A stretch of DNA of 64,000 nucleotides from Tolypeutes matacus (lineage: Eukaryota; Chordata; Mammalia; Cingulata; Chlamyphoridae). Below are positions 48,923-58,559 of the stretch, piece by piece (position 1 is the stretch's first letter; every line of letters starts with the position of its first letter). Made by a program: the position numbers and the translations under genes. The DNA is taken from NCBI GenBank assembly GCA_026826555.1, contig JAKSZT010037198.1, forward strand, positions 9,016,945 to 9,080,944, given 5' to 3'. The notes below the pieces were generated by a model. The model was not told the origin of the DNA and did not search any database. It was given only the letters and a program-made list of their open reading frames with translations.

Positions 48923-49375
48923 CTAAGGTTTCCATATAGCTGCTAAAAGAGCTAAAATTTTTTGCTTATTTTTAATTTCTTTTCCAGCCAATGTTAAAAG
49001 TCCTCTTTCCTGGTAGAGGGTTCCATGTACCAGGGCAGTTGCAAATGCATACCAGCTGTCAGTATAGATATTGACTTTCTTACCTTTTGCCCAGTGAAGC
49101 GCCTGGGTCAGAGCAATTAGTTCTGCTTTCTGGGCGGAGGTTCCTTGGGGCAAGGCCTGTGACCAGAGTACTTGATTTTCCGTGGTCACCGCTGCGCCTG
49201 CATATCTTGGTCCATCTTTCAGATAACTGCTTCCATCAGTATAAAGCTCGTAGTCTGGGTTTTCTAGGGGAGTGTCCCGGAGGTCAGGTTTAGATCCAGT
49301 GATAGTTTTTAAAATGTCCAGGCAATCATGAACAATTTCTTCATATTTAGAATCTTCTTCCAGATGGTAGCTCAA
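48923..49375 (-). pseudogene. ERV RNase H domain
   Basis: A 150-codon open stretch carries the RNase H acidic residues in context: [16 protein letters not shown] and [10 protein letters not shown]. It would degrade the RNA strand of RNA-DNA hybrids. It begins directly after the A-rich junction at 49385-49408 without the preceding connection domain and stops at 48923. Confidence 0.85.
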
Positions 49376-49384
49376 ATATGTGGC

Positions 49385-50143
49385 TTTTTTTTTTTATTTT
49401 TTTTATGGACACCCGGTAGCCAAGGCGTGCTAGTTCAGAGAGCAGTTCCTTGGTGGCGATTAGACAATCTTCTTCTGATGTTGCTGCAAGAAGAAGGTCA
49501 TCTACATATTGCAAAAGAGTTACCTGAGGGTGGGATTCCCTGAATCCCAGGAGGTCTTGGCTCAGGGCTTCATCAAAGATGGTTGGAGAATTCTTGAATC
49601 CTTGCGGGAGTCTAGTCCAGGTTAGCTGGCCTGAAAATCCCCCTTCGGGGTCCGTCCACTCAAAGGCGAAGATGGGTTGGCTCTGAGGTGCCAATGGTAA
49701 GGTGAAGAAGGCATCTTTCAGGTCCAGTACAGAATAGAAAGTCCGTCCTGGAGGCAGAGAGCTCAGAAGGGTATAAGGGTTAGGTACAGTGGGGTGAATG
49801 GTTTCAACCCTCCTATTGACTTTTCTTAGGTCCTGTACTGGTCTATAATCTTCAGTCCCTGGCTTTTTTACTGGTAAAAGGGGGATATTCTAGGGTGATT
49901 GGCAGGGAGTTAGTATCCCCGCTTCTCTTAATCTTTTGATATGTTTTGCTATGCTTTCTCTTGCCTTCTGAGGTATAGGGTATTGCTTGACTTGGATGGG
50001 GAGAGCAGTACTCATGAATTGCACAATGATAGGAGGTTGATGCAAAGCCAATCCTGGTGGGTTGCTCTCTGCCCAGACCCCGGGGATTTTAGTAAGTAGT
50101 TCCTGGATATAGCTTTCTCCTATAGCCCCCTTGGGCTCTTGTT
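49385..50143 (-). pseudogene. ERV reverse transcriptase fingers/palm, truncated
   Basis: The RT core is recognisable: the fingers region with 'LRKVNRR' (about 49825), the palm with 'VLDLKDAFF' (about 49720) bearing the first catalytic Asp, '[12 protein letters not shown]', and the YVDDLLLA motif (about 49490-49515). An in-frame stop lies at about 49890. After roughly 35 residues past YVDD the frame runs into an A-rich tract and then straight to the RNase H domain, so the thumb and connection subdomains are missing. The 5' part is separated from protease by the retroposed insert. Confidence 0.85.
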
Positions 50144-50158
50144 CAAATAGAATATATT
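50144..50158. repeat. Left TSD of the retroposed GC-rich insert
   Basis: caaatagaatatatt, repeated identically at 50604-50618. Both copies are ERV pol sequence. Removing the insert and one copy restores continuous ERV sequence. Confidence 0.95.
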
Positions 50159-50603
50159 GATCGATGTGGTGGCATTGTGCTCTCCCGGGCTGGGCCTAAG
50201 CCGCGCCAGACGAGGTACGGATGTTCATGGCGAACGGGACCGCTCCCCTCGCTCTGCCTGTGGGGTTCCCTCACCGCTTTCCCCCACCTGCTTGGTTGGT
50301 GGTGCCGGAAGGTAGGCGGGGACTGATGGGCCTGGCCTTCTGACTGAGTGGTCATCCCTCGCTTGTGTCTCCCGGCTCAGTTTTACGCCCGGTCCTTCCC
50401 CGCGGCGGGGAGGGACCATCTCCCTGCTGTGGCGCACGAGCGCGCCTCGCCGGACCCTAGCGGTGTCCCTGGAGTGCTCCAGGTTGTGCCTCAGGCGCCC
50501 GAAGCCGAGCGGCGTCGTTCCCGTTTCCAGCGTCCCCTTTGGCCACCGCTGTGGGTGCTATTTTTAAAAAATAAAAATAAAAAATAAAAAAAACAAAAAA
50601 AAA
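50159..50603 (+). mobile_element. Retroposed GC-rich segment, probably pre-rRNA 5' ETS
   Basis: A 445-bp insert of strikingly high GC and CpG content starts with gatcgatgtggtgg and ends in an A-rich tail (aaaaataaaaataaaaaat and continuation, 50564-50603). The 15-bp TSDs show L1-type retroposition. The first ~120 bases (gtgctctcccgggc, gccgcgccag, gacgaggtacgg, atggcgaacgggaccg, ctcgctctgcc) match what I recall of the mammalian 45S pre-rRNA 5' external transcribed spacer just downstream of its early processing site. This is recalled, not aligned. Open frames across it (50143-50355 and 50225-50437 minus; 50348-50587 plus) are fortuitous. Confidence 0.65.
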
Positions 50604-50618
50604 CAAATAGAATATATT
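50604..50618. repeat. Right TSD of the retroposed GC-rich insert
   Basis: This is a perfect second copy of 50144-50158, directly after the A-rich tail. Confidence 0.95.
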
Positions 50619-51009
50619 CTTCGAAGATAGGGACAGTTAACATAATTGATTGAGGGAGCTGATCTCCCAACTGCAAAATTGTTTCCCCATCTTTAAAGGA
50701 GATGGTTGCCTTTAATTCCTGCAGCAAGTTTCGGCCTAAGAGGGGGTATGGGCATTCTGGCATTACTAAGAAGGAATGGGTAATAGTACCCTTTCCTAAG
50801 TCAGTAATTTGGGCTTGAGTTCAGGGGTAAGATTTAGGTTTTCCTGTTGCCCCTATGATAGAAGTCTTCTGGGATGAAAGTTCCCCGGTTGTCTCTTGGA
50901 GAACTGAAAAGGTGGCCCCCGTGTCTACTAGGAATTCAGTTGGCTTCCCTTTGACTGTTAACTTTATCATGGGTTCCTGGGGGCCAAGCTCGAAGGAACC
51001 CTGACCCCC
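50619..51009 (-). pseudogene. ERV protease
   Basis: Retroviral aspartic protease. The active-site motif FLVDTGA is at 50905-50937 and the C-terminal 'LLGRNLLQ' near 50720-50745, in the same frame as the nucleocapsid upstream. A stop codon at about 50820 interrupts it, so no active enzyme can be made. The downstream end runs into the retroposed insert. Confidence 0.85.
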
Positions 51010-51198
51010 TCAATCTTCAGTTTCTACTAAGAGGTGGGCCGGTTCCTTAGGTTCCTGAGCCCTTCTGCCTATCAACTTAGGACAATCCTTTTTCCAGTGC
51101 CCCATCCCCTTGCAAAAGGCACATTGGTTCTTTTTTAGGTCTCCTCTCTCCGGCCGTCCCTTGGAGGGATGGGGTTTCCGGGTTGGTGCTGCCAGCAA
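51010..51198 (-). pseudogene. ERV gag nucleocapsid
   Basis: A basic segment with one CCHC zinc knuckle (CAFCKGMGHWKKDC, pattern CX2CX4HX4C), the RNA-packaging module of Gag. It ends with a TGA stop at 51012-51010, and protease follows in the same frame. That arrangement fits stop-codon readthrough between gag and pol in this virus class. Upstream, 51199-51295 contains frame damage separating it from capsid. Confidence 0.85.
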
Positions 51199-51295
51199 GA
51201 TTCGCTAGAGCTGCTTGGTCTGCTCCCGAATAGGATCTTCTCTATTTTGGAAAACTTTCTGAGCTATTTTTACTAATTCACTTCTAGCTTTCCTT

Positions 51296-51925
51296 TCAAA
51301 CCCTTCTTGCTTTTGAACTTTTTTTTCTAATATCTGGGGCCGACTGAGAGACAAACGCCATGTTTACCATTTGTTTGTTATTTTCATCTTCTGGGTCTAA
51401 GGGGGTGTACATTCGATATGCCTCCAATAATCTCTTTAGGAAAGCAGCCGGGGACTCGTCCTTACCCTGCATGACTGCACTAACTTTAGTTAAATTAGTA
51501 GGCTTTTTAGCTGCAGCCCTTAGACCCCTAAGTAGAGACTGGTGATAGTGGCACAAGGCTGTCATCCCTACATCAGTGTTAGGGTTCCAACGAGGAGGAC
51601 TCGAAGGGAGTGATTCCTCTAATTCATCCCTCCTAGTTTGGGAGTCCCCCAAGATAATCTTAGCAGCCTCCCAATGGATTCTCTCTCTCTCTTCAGAAGT
51701 GAACAAAGTTTGTAAAATCTGTTTACAATCATCCCAGGTAGGCTGATGAGTGCGGAAAATAGTTTCCAAAAGCGAAATCAGCCTCTGGGGGTCCTCTGAA
51801 AAAGGAGGGTTCTGGTGTTTCCAATTATAGAGATCAGAGGTGGAAAATGGGACATAAATCATTCGAGTATGGCCTGGAGGCACCCCTGGTTGAGAAGAAA
51901 CTTCCCTGAGTGGCAACAGGGGCAC
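51296..51925 (-). pseudogene. ERV gag capsid
   Basis: Capsid forms the core shell. This 209-codon open stretch carries gammaretroviral capsid signatures: 'PFSTSDLYNWK' near the start, 'QPTWDDCKQIL', and the major-homology-region-like 'QGKDESPAAFLKRLLEAYR' (about 51420-51480). It is in a different frame from the matrix/p12 stretch upstream (single-base change in a G-run near 51960), and a further frameshift ends it at 51296. Confidence 0.9.
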
Positions 51926-51939
51926 TGAAGAATCAGGCC

Positions 51940-52560
51940 CTGGTGGAGGGGGCTGATAGGGAGTTCCCCCTCTTGTGTGGGGAGGACTCTGGACTTCCCC
52001 TTGGGGCGAGCACCCTGGGGCCTGTTGCTGCGAGGTTGTTCTTGGGTAAGGGGGGGATCAAATAAGCTTTCAGCTATATCATCAGTTTCCCCCGGCAGAA
52101 CAGGATATAAATGGGGTTTCTGTTTCTCTGGTTTCTTATCTTTCTTTTCTTCCGGGGGATCCCGTGCACCTGGAGGTTTCGGGGCAGTTACTAAAATGGT
52201 TTTTCTGCCTACCCTTGCATACATAGCCTCTTTTTTTGGTTCCTGGCATTTCTGGATATAATCTACTTTAACATGCACAATGTCAATCCAAACATCTATA
52301 TAAACTCTTTGGTTGGGGTGGGGAACCCCATAAACAACAGACCGTACAGCAAACAACAGAGATAAATCAAATGAGCCTTCCAAAGGCCAATCTATTCGGA
52401 AGGCTGGCCATTCAAGTTCACAGAGGGTCTGTAGGAAGCCTGGATCTGCTGGCTTCCCATAGTCACAGGACCTCTTAAAGAAATCAGAAAAATTAGCAAG
52501 AATGTATTCAAGAGGAGTCCGTGGAGTGGATTTTCTTTGTCTTATCCTGTTAGGGTTGAA
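51940..52560 (-). pseudogene. ERV gag matrix and proline-rich p12-like region
   Basis: Matrix homology starts near 52545 (STPRTPLEYIL) and runs through 'WPLEGSFDLSLLFAV' to about 52260. A lysine/proline-rich spacer (EEKKDKKPEKQKP) and a p12-like proline-rich segment follow. No ATG followed by a glycine codon is found just before the homology: the codons there read Ile-Arg, and the nearest in-frame ATG is over 30 codons upstream. The usual start and myristoylation site therefore appear lost. The frame shifts near 51960. Confidence 0.8.
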
Positions 52561-52778
52561 ACAGTTAAAACACCAAGAAACACTGAACATAGACAAACGA
52601 ACAAAACACTGGAGACTAGTCTCACTCCCACTCACACAGCCAAATACCAAAGTGAAACCTAACGGTTTCCAAAATCAGGAGAGGGCGTCCCGTCCCTGAT
52701 TCGGGGTGTGCAGTACCGCGGCGTCCCGCCTGCAACAGCCCCCACAAATGCTCCGGAGCCAACACAAAAGGGAAAATC

Positions 52779-52787
52779 CCTTACCAG
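52779..52787 (-). promoter_or_regulatory. ERV leader splice-donor candidate
   Basis: The minus strand reads CTGGTAAGG between the primer-binding site and gag, a near-consensus donor at the place where env mRNA splicing starts in simple retroviruses. The acceptor was not located and may have been lost with the pol-env deletion. Confidence 0.55.
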
Positions 52788-52910
52788 ATTCCTCGTGGCC
52801 ACTGTCCTAGTCCGAATCCGATCACGAATACAAAGCAAAGGCGAGGAAGTGGAGGCACTTCCCGCTTAGTCTGAGGAGGTCGACCCCAATTAAGGGGGAC
52901 CTCGCGGTCG

Positions 52911-52928
52911 ATCTCGCTGGGGCCTCCA
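52911..52928 (-). promoter_or_regulatory. ERV primer-binding site, tRNA-Thr type
   Basis: The plus strand reads atctcgctggggcctcca, two bases inside the 5' LTR. This equals the 3' end (with CCA) of mammalian tRNA-Thr(UGU) as I recall it. The viral strand is its complement, starting TGGAGG. All 18 bases match by memory. Confidence 0.75.
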
Positions 52929-52930
52929 AA

Positions 52931-53378
52931 TGTTGTAACCCAGGAGATCGACCACTCTCAGACTTTAACCACTTTTATGAAGTTTATTGAACTAAGCCCG
53001 CGGGTGTCTGCAGCACCTCTCATGTAGGAGAGAACTGCAGCCCCGAGGTTCTAAAATAGCTCCCTTTTATAGGGGGTTGCAGATGCAGTTTGCAAGCAAG
53101 CAGGATAAACAGAAGCGGATTTTGGATTTTGGCAGTTAGCTAGCATTTGCACAGTGTGCCCTGATAGCCTGGGGCACAGCTGCAGGGTTGAGATGTCCTT
53201 GCAGGATTGTTCAAAGGAGGGGAGGTTGTGTGCTTGTCTGTCCTTGCAAGATTGTTCAAGGGAGGGGAGGTTGTGTGCTTTTCAGATAGGACACTTAGGA
53301 GACAGTGGAAAATTTTTCTTTTCTACGTTACTCTGGTTGCCACGAAGGCCTATGGGTAGGCTAATTTAGGGTTCAACA
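52931..53378 (-). repeat. ERV 5' LTR (448 bp)
   Basis: Same sequence as 46387-46789 except for about four substitutions and an extra 45 bp in U3. On the minus strand TATAAAA lies at plus 53065-53071 and AATAAA at plus 52983-52988. It would have been the promoter of the provirus. Confidence 0.95.
53194..53280 (-). repeat. 45-bp tandem duplication in 5' LTR U3
   Basis: A 42-base unit (tgtccttgca...gtgtgctt) at 53194-53235 recurs at 53239-53280 after 'gtc', with two mismatches. The other LTR has one copy only. U3 duplications in this virus class often involve enhancer sequence. Confidence 0.9.
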
Positions 53379-53382
53379 CTAC
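53379..53382. repeat. Right 4-bp TSD of the ERV
   Basis: ctac, matching 46383-46386. Confidence 0.85.
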
Positions 53383-53479
53383 TAGGCAAAACTTGATCAT
53401 TAGGGCCAGTCACAAAATACTCATGTGTTTCTAATTGTTCAAATTTAAATGGGAGCCCTGGTGTGGAGCAAGTTGCTTT

Positions 53480-53945
53480 CTGGTGCTGTTGTGGGAAGAC
53501 AGTCTCAGACACAAGAAAGATTCTCAACAAATGACCACTTTATTACTTACCCAGCACAAAAGAACAGGAAAGAGATCCCATCATGGCATGTCCAAGGGAA
53601 GGCACCCCCGCTTAGCCTAGAAGATGAGAGAAGCCTATGCCGCTGACCGTTGGGCATGTTTTCAACCCAGGAGGAAGGGGCGCTGCTCCTTAGCAAAAAA
53701 CATACCTCAGTGAAACTTTTGCAGAGGTTCCGGCTTGATAAGCAACTGAGGCTGCTTGTTCCGGGTTTGGGATTCAAGGTTCAAGGTAGGGTCAGGCAGT
53801 TCCATTAGACTTAAGGTCTCCTTCGAGCTGCTAACTGGCAAACATACCGAAACATCTGCGCACAATCAAGCAAGAGGGGAAATGGAAGAGGGTAAGAGAA
53901 GACTGCGACATGACCACTAAGCGCTGTGGTGCCTTCCCCAGCACC
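53480..53945 (-). repeat. Probable solo LTR of a different element
   Basis: On the minus strand the segment starts tgctggggaaggcacc and ends ttcccacaacagca, with tgctg/cagca inverted ends. It has AATAAA (plus 53543-53550 region, ctttattac) about 70 bases before its end. GC and CpG content are higher than in the flanks. No internal viral genes adjoin it and no TSD was found. It shares no sequence with the ERV LTRs. It could instead be another repeat with a polyadenylation signal. Confidence 0.5.
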
Positions 53946-56240
53946 CGAATAGCAAAGTTATTGTATTCTATTTAAAGGACAAGTCATTGAAATTATTCCC
54001 AATCAATCTCAATTTCTCACTGATTTACAAGAAAATAAAAAAATGATTTTTATGGAGAAAAATGTCTTTGAATTGAAAAAATTGAATAGTTTGGTAAAGA
54101 TAGTTACATGAGCCTAGTCATTTCTTATGTCATTCTAGTTTCTAAATTATTTATGTACAAACAACCAACTAGATAATACAATACTCCTGTTGAAAAATGT
54201 GTACTAAGGAGTTTAAAATCAAATAATGTTTTGCTTTTTATTCATCATTTCATTAACGTTAGCCTATGTCATATATAAATGTATATATCTAATCTAGCTA
54301 TATGCTTGATTAATAAGAAGATCCATAAAATTATTTCTACTTAATATTTTCACATAGGAAGCCTATAAATATATACCTGTACTATAAACTGTGTATGTAT
54401 TATTCAAATTTTGGATCTTATTAAGTTAATGTCAGTTTCTGTGTTTTCTCCTATAACCTCAAAGTTGGGAACAATTGTTCCATTGAACTAGTCCATTAGC
54501 ACATGCTAGACTGATTGGAGGAGGCAGGTGCACAAATATGCTTATGTGTTTTAGATGAGTATCCAAATATGTATGCTTGACTAATGATGCACAGCTATGG
54601 AAATATGTCTTCAGAGCAAAAGAGAACTTGAAAAGCATTCAGCATCTGCCCCATCCACTGCAGCTTTCATAATTAAAAACATTTATTCTGTCACAAAATG
54701 TCATCAATTTGATACTGCTCTGCTTAGGCCCAGCTGTCCAGTCACGGCAGGGAGTATGAGGTTAAATACCCAAAATAAAAAGAAACTTCAGTAACAGTAC
54801 AACATAGTGCATACCAAGTGATTATGGGGATTGGAATTTGGATTTGTGATTTAATTTCAAGGCACAATTAAAACATTTGGCAAAATGTCTTACACTCAAG
54901 TCTCTTTGGAAAAAAGCAGTATTGAATTCATAGTTTCTTTCTTGCAAGCTGCTATTGTTCTCCAGTGTGATATAGTCTAGAAGCATAGATTGATAAAATC
55001 TTGCCAAAGCATTTTGTTGTAATTCTCCTTTGCCAATAAACCCAGCCAGCTTCAGAAACAAATGTGTTGTTATTTTCCAGTTTCACATTGAGAAGCATTT
55101 GTTTTTTTTTGTCTGTGACACATTACTAAGTGAGAAACTAAACTTCTGAAAATGAAAAATAACTACTATCAAAAGAACTATCTAACTAACTAAAGTAACT
55201 TGTTTTTATATGTAGGAAATACTATTGCCCCCATGTCATTTTCAAAGCTTGTCTTCTACTGAGGAAGAAGAACATGATGTTTGCAGAAATGGTTCAGGGA
55301 CAGTACAACCTACATCACTAACCAGAGTGTGGACATTTTAGGATATATCGTCTTTCAGCAACAAAATCAGTGTTTAAAGATGGTTGTTCATATGTTCTAG
55401 ATTTAATGTTCTGGAATTTTTAATTTTCTGTTTGTCCCTGTGGCAACTTTTGACAGGGGCTAACAAAGTGTGGCCACTTTATTTTTTTCCTGTTTATTCC
55501 CTGATATGGGTCTATGTTCAGGGGTGTTTTGAAACTAAGAATCCCCATTTTTCTTTTCAGTTATTCCAGGTTCCTCTAGAAATGGCATATTTGTTTCCAT
55601 GGTGGTAATGATAACAACAGTTGTCTCTCTCATATGTAAGGTACTGCTCTGAACAGCTTACATATATAATTTATTTGATATTCACAGCCACAGTATGAAT
55701 TAGGCATTGTTATCATTATTTGAAATATGATGACATTGCAGCACAGAGAGTTTAAGTAACTAGCTCAAGAAAAGAAGGGAAATTCCTGGCACGGTGGGGA
55801 TTTAATCCTAGGATTTCTTCTCCTGTCCCTGTGTGTTCTTAACCAATTTCCTCACACTTTGCTCAGTGTCCAGTGGCCCCCGGAAGCACTGGAATGCTTG
55901 GCAATTCTTCAGGTGGCAGCTGGAAAAACTGTGTCAACTAACTGAAGTTCAGGAAAGGCAATGTCCCCCCTCATTCCAGAGATGGCATGCAGGTAAACTT
56001 CCTCACTCCCTGTTGTAAGAGTGGCTCCTAGAGCCCTGCAGAGCCCCTCTTTCTAGGCCAGAAACAACCTTAATCGCTAAGAGCCAAGCATTTGAGCTCC
56101 CAAAACCCAAACGATTTTTTCCTGCCCTCATTTCTTCATTCTTCTCTCCCCCTTACAATGCTCTCAGTCTCCATTCTCATTTGCATAATAAGCTCTCATT
56201 TTACTCTTTTTTCTTCTATTCTGCCTAAATGCTTAGTTAA
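53946..56240. other. AT-rich intergenic stretch with a MIR
   Basis: No gene is recognised. The longest frames (54822-55061 minus, 79 codons; 55384-55608 plus, 74 codons) lack known motifs. A MIR is at 55605-55850. The segment 55860-56080 is less AT-rich but carries nothing I can name. Confidence 0.5.
55605..55850 (-). repeat. MIR SINE
   Basis: Forward text gives the reversed MIR: 'gtaaggtactgctctgaac', 'acatatataatttatttgatattcacagcc', 'gaattaggcattgttatcatta', 'gcagcacagagagtttaagtaactagctcaag', 'ggatttaatcctagg' and 'gtgttcttaacc'. Confidence 0.85.
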
Positions 56241-56244
56241 AAGT

Positions 56245-57115
56245 ATTAAAAAATTTTTTTTAATTTTTAAAGAAGCTTTGGATTACATAAATGTTATATA
56301 AAAAATATAAGGGATTCCTATATGTCCCACCCCCTCTCCCTCCCACACTTTCCCACATTAACAACATCCTTCATTAGTGTGGTACATTTGTTACAATTGA
56401 TGACAATATGTATAATGGCCTATATACATCATGCTGAGACATGCATAAGTGTAACCTCTGGAATGAACTCCCAAAGCACTTTGAAATCTCTTAGCCATAA
56501 AAACTCATTTGTATTAATATTTCCTCCTTTGGGGCAAAGTCTTTTTCTGGATGCATTGCTAGTTAGCACTTGGTAGTAATCCCTTGGTGCCAAGGAGGCT
56601 CATCCCCAGGAGTCATGTCCCATACCAGCGGGGAAGGTGTGCATTTACATGGTGAGTTTGGCTTAGAGAGAGGCCACATTTGAGCAACAAGGAGTCCCTC
56701 AGGAGGTAACTCTTAGGCAATATATAATACTATGTTAAATTTCAATTTCACCAGTAAAGGTTCATAAGTACAATCATCAATACCAAGGATCTGGTATAAT
56801 GGCCTGTTTTCCTTCACTAGGCACTACCCTTGTACTCAGGGGATTCTTGCCATTATATTGGAAAATGTAGCAGGACTCCCTAGGATGTTATTGTGTTGTT
56901 ATTGTGTATTGTGTGGGTCTCCACCCACTGAGACAATGCCCCATGAACACTTGAACATTTCCATATTCCATAGTGGCATTCCCCACACATTCCCCCAACA
57001 CCAACATCCCACACCAGTAATACTCCCCTGCCACAGTTGTGACCCATCTGTGATCCATTATTTTTATGTTCCTCAAAAAGGACTCCATAAATATCTCCCA
57101 AATTTTGTTTAATCT
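56245..57115 (-). mobile_element. L1 3'-UTR fragment with internal deletion
   Basis: The reversed xenarthran L1 3' end runs from a T-rich tail (56250-56275) through 'ataagggattcctatatg' and 'cccacattaacaacatcc'. It jumps near 56435 to 'gcataagtgtaacctctgg', skipping about 0.7 kb present in the copies at 14836 and 62170. It then continues to 'ctgtgatccatta' at 57050. Open frames up to 84 codons within it are fortuitous. Confidence 0.8.
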
Positions 57116-58559
57116 CCTTAGATGTTTAAAAACTGCCCAGTTTCTAATAGCACATTAGTATAGCTCCTTCCCTTGGAGGGGAAAGACTATGTTTTCCTTT
57201 CTTATGAATCACCTTTATCTATAGGGAGCAGAAAGCCTTTTATGACAAAAAGCAAATTTATGTCTCTCTCTCTTCTCTGTCCCTCCCTCCCTCATCTGTC
57301 CTTCTCTCTCTCCTCACAAACCTAGCCAAACTAACTTTTGGGGTGTGCTAGCCACTGTGAATCTCTTTTTATTTTTCATTCATTGTCTAAATAACTATAG
57401 CCAATTATTGATTTTCCAAAGTTTCTTTTTTGCCAAGTTACTTTTTTAGAACAAGTTACTCTATGGTCTAATTATTTATTGGTCAATATTTATTTATTAT
57501 TTATGGTCAATATTGCAGCTGATGCTCTTAGAAAATCTAAGAAACAATGATCAGCCATAAATGTCAATTTTGCACTACTTTTCCAATCAATATTTGTAAG
57601 ATATTTTCTTTATAGTTGCCTTATTACAGATTAGAACCCACTGAACTATACTGAATAATAACAAAGAGTAAGAAACCTTTCTTATTTCTGAATTTAGTGA
57701 AAATATTTTTAATATTTTATCATTAAACACATTACTTGTTTTAGGTTTCTGATAGGTAATCTTTAATACATCAAGGGAATTTATTTATTATTTTTTAAAT
57801 TTTGTTTTGTTTCTGTTTTTGTTCATAAAATAATAATGTGTATTAAATATAATATACTATATGATCTATGAAGACTATCATGTGATAGTCTTTTTCCTCC
57901 TTTAATTTATTAAGGTAAAATTACTTTGTCATATTTCTGGGGCAGAAACAATATTCTATATTCATCAAACTGTTTCATTTTGTTTAGGCATGCCATTAAG
58001 ATACGTCAGAGTAGGGCCATGTGAGACATCAAAGACAATGAAAATGAGTAGAAATTATGTCTCCCTGTCATGATATCATGAATTACTCTGATTTATTACC
58101 TATCTATGACTATAAAGAATATATGCAAATTTTAAAAACACCATATAATTTACAATAAATATGTAAAATTAGTGCATTATCACACTTTTATAGACTAGCA
58201 GTTCTTGTTCATTTTCATTTTTCTAAATTCCAATAAATCTATAAAAATTCTATAAGAAAGGATGAATCAAATTAACTTTATGAGTATTTATTATTTTTTA
58301 AGTATAAGAGACAAGTAAATAATCCCTAAACCAGTAGGGAATAAATTATTTATTCTATTTTTGGCTAATTAAAAATCAAAATAAATACATCATTAGTTTT
58401 TCTATATATTCCCATCACTTAATGTACAAGGAAAGGATTTTTCTTCCTAGGGGAACATTTTCTTAGCCAAGTTGAGTGATATATATTCATATACACACAC
58501 AAACACTCACACACATACATAATTTTCACAACTTGGTCATTTTCATAGAAATAAAAATG
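57116..58559 (-). mobile_element. Old L1 ORF2 remnant and flanking AT-rich DNA
   Basis: 57600-58010 follows the reversed L1 RT region: 'atgaagactatcatgtgatagtctttttcctcctttaatt' and 'catatttctggggcagaaac'. 57116-57600 and 58010-58559 are AT-rich without assignable features. 58490-58520 has a short CA-rich simple stretch. No gene is seen. Confidence 0.6.

Larger units (their letters stand above)
46387..53378 (-). mobile_element. Class I (gammaretrovirus-like) endogenous retrovirus, minus strand
   Basis: A 7.0-kb provirus has two LTRs of TGTTG...CAACA form and a 4-bp TSD. It also has a primer-binding site matching tRNA-Thr, a leader with a splice-donor candidate, gag (MA-p12-CA-NC with one zinc knuckle), protease, RT, RNase H, integrase, a shortened env and a polypurine tract. 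Protein features are gammaretrovirus-like: a single CCHC knuckle, gag and protease in the same frame separated by a stop, and a transmembrane subunit with CX6CC. All genes are broken, and deletions remove the RT thumb/connection and the integrase end plus most of the env surface unit. A 445-bp retroposed segment lies at 50159-50603. The LTRs differ at about four of ~400 aligned sites, so insertion was recent. Confidence 0.95.

Noticed and set aside
50225..50587. GC-rich open frames as a host exon or CpG island
   Set aside because: Exact TSDs and an A-tail define the block as a retroposed insert, and the frames have no motif.
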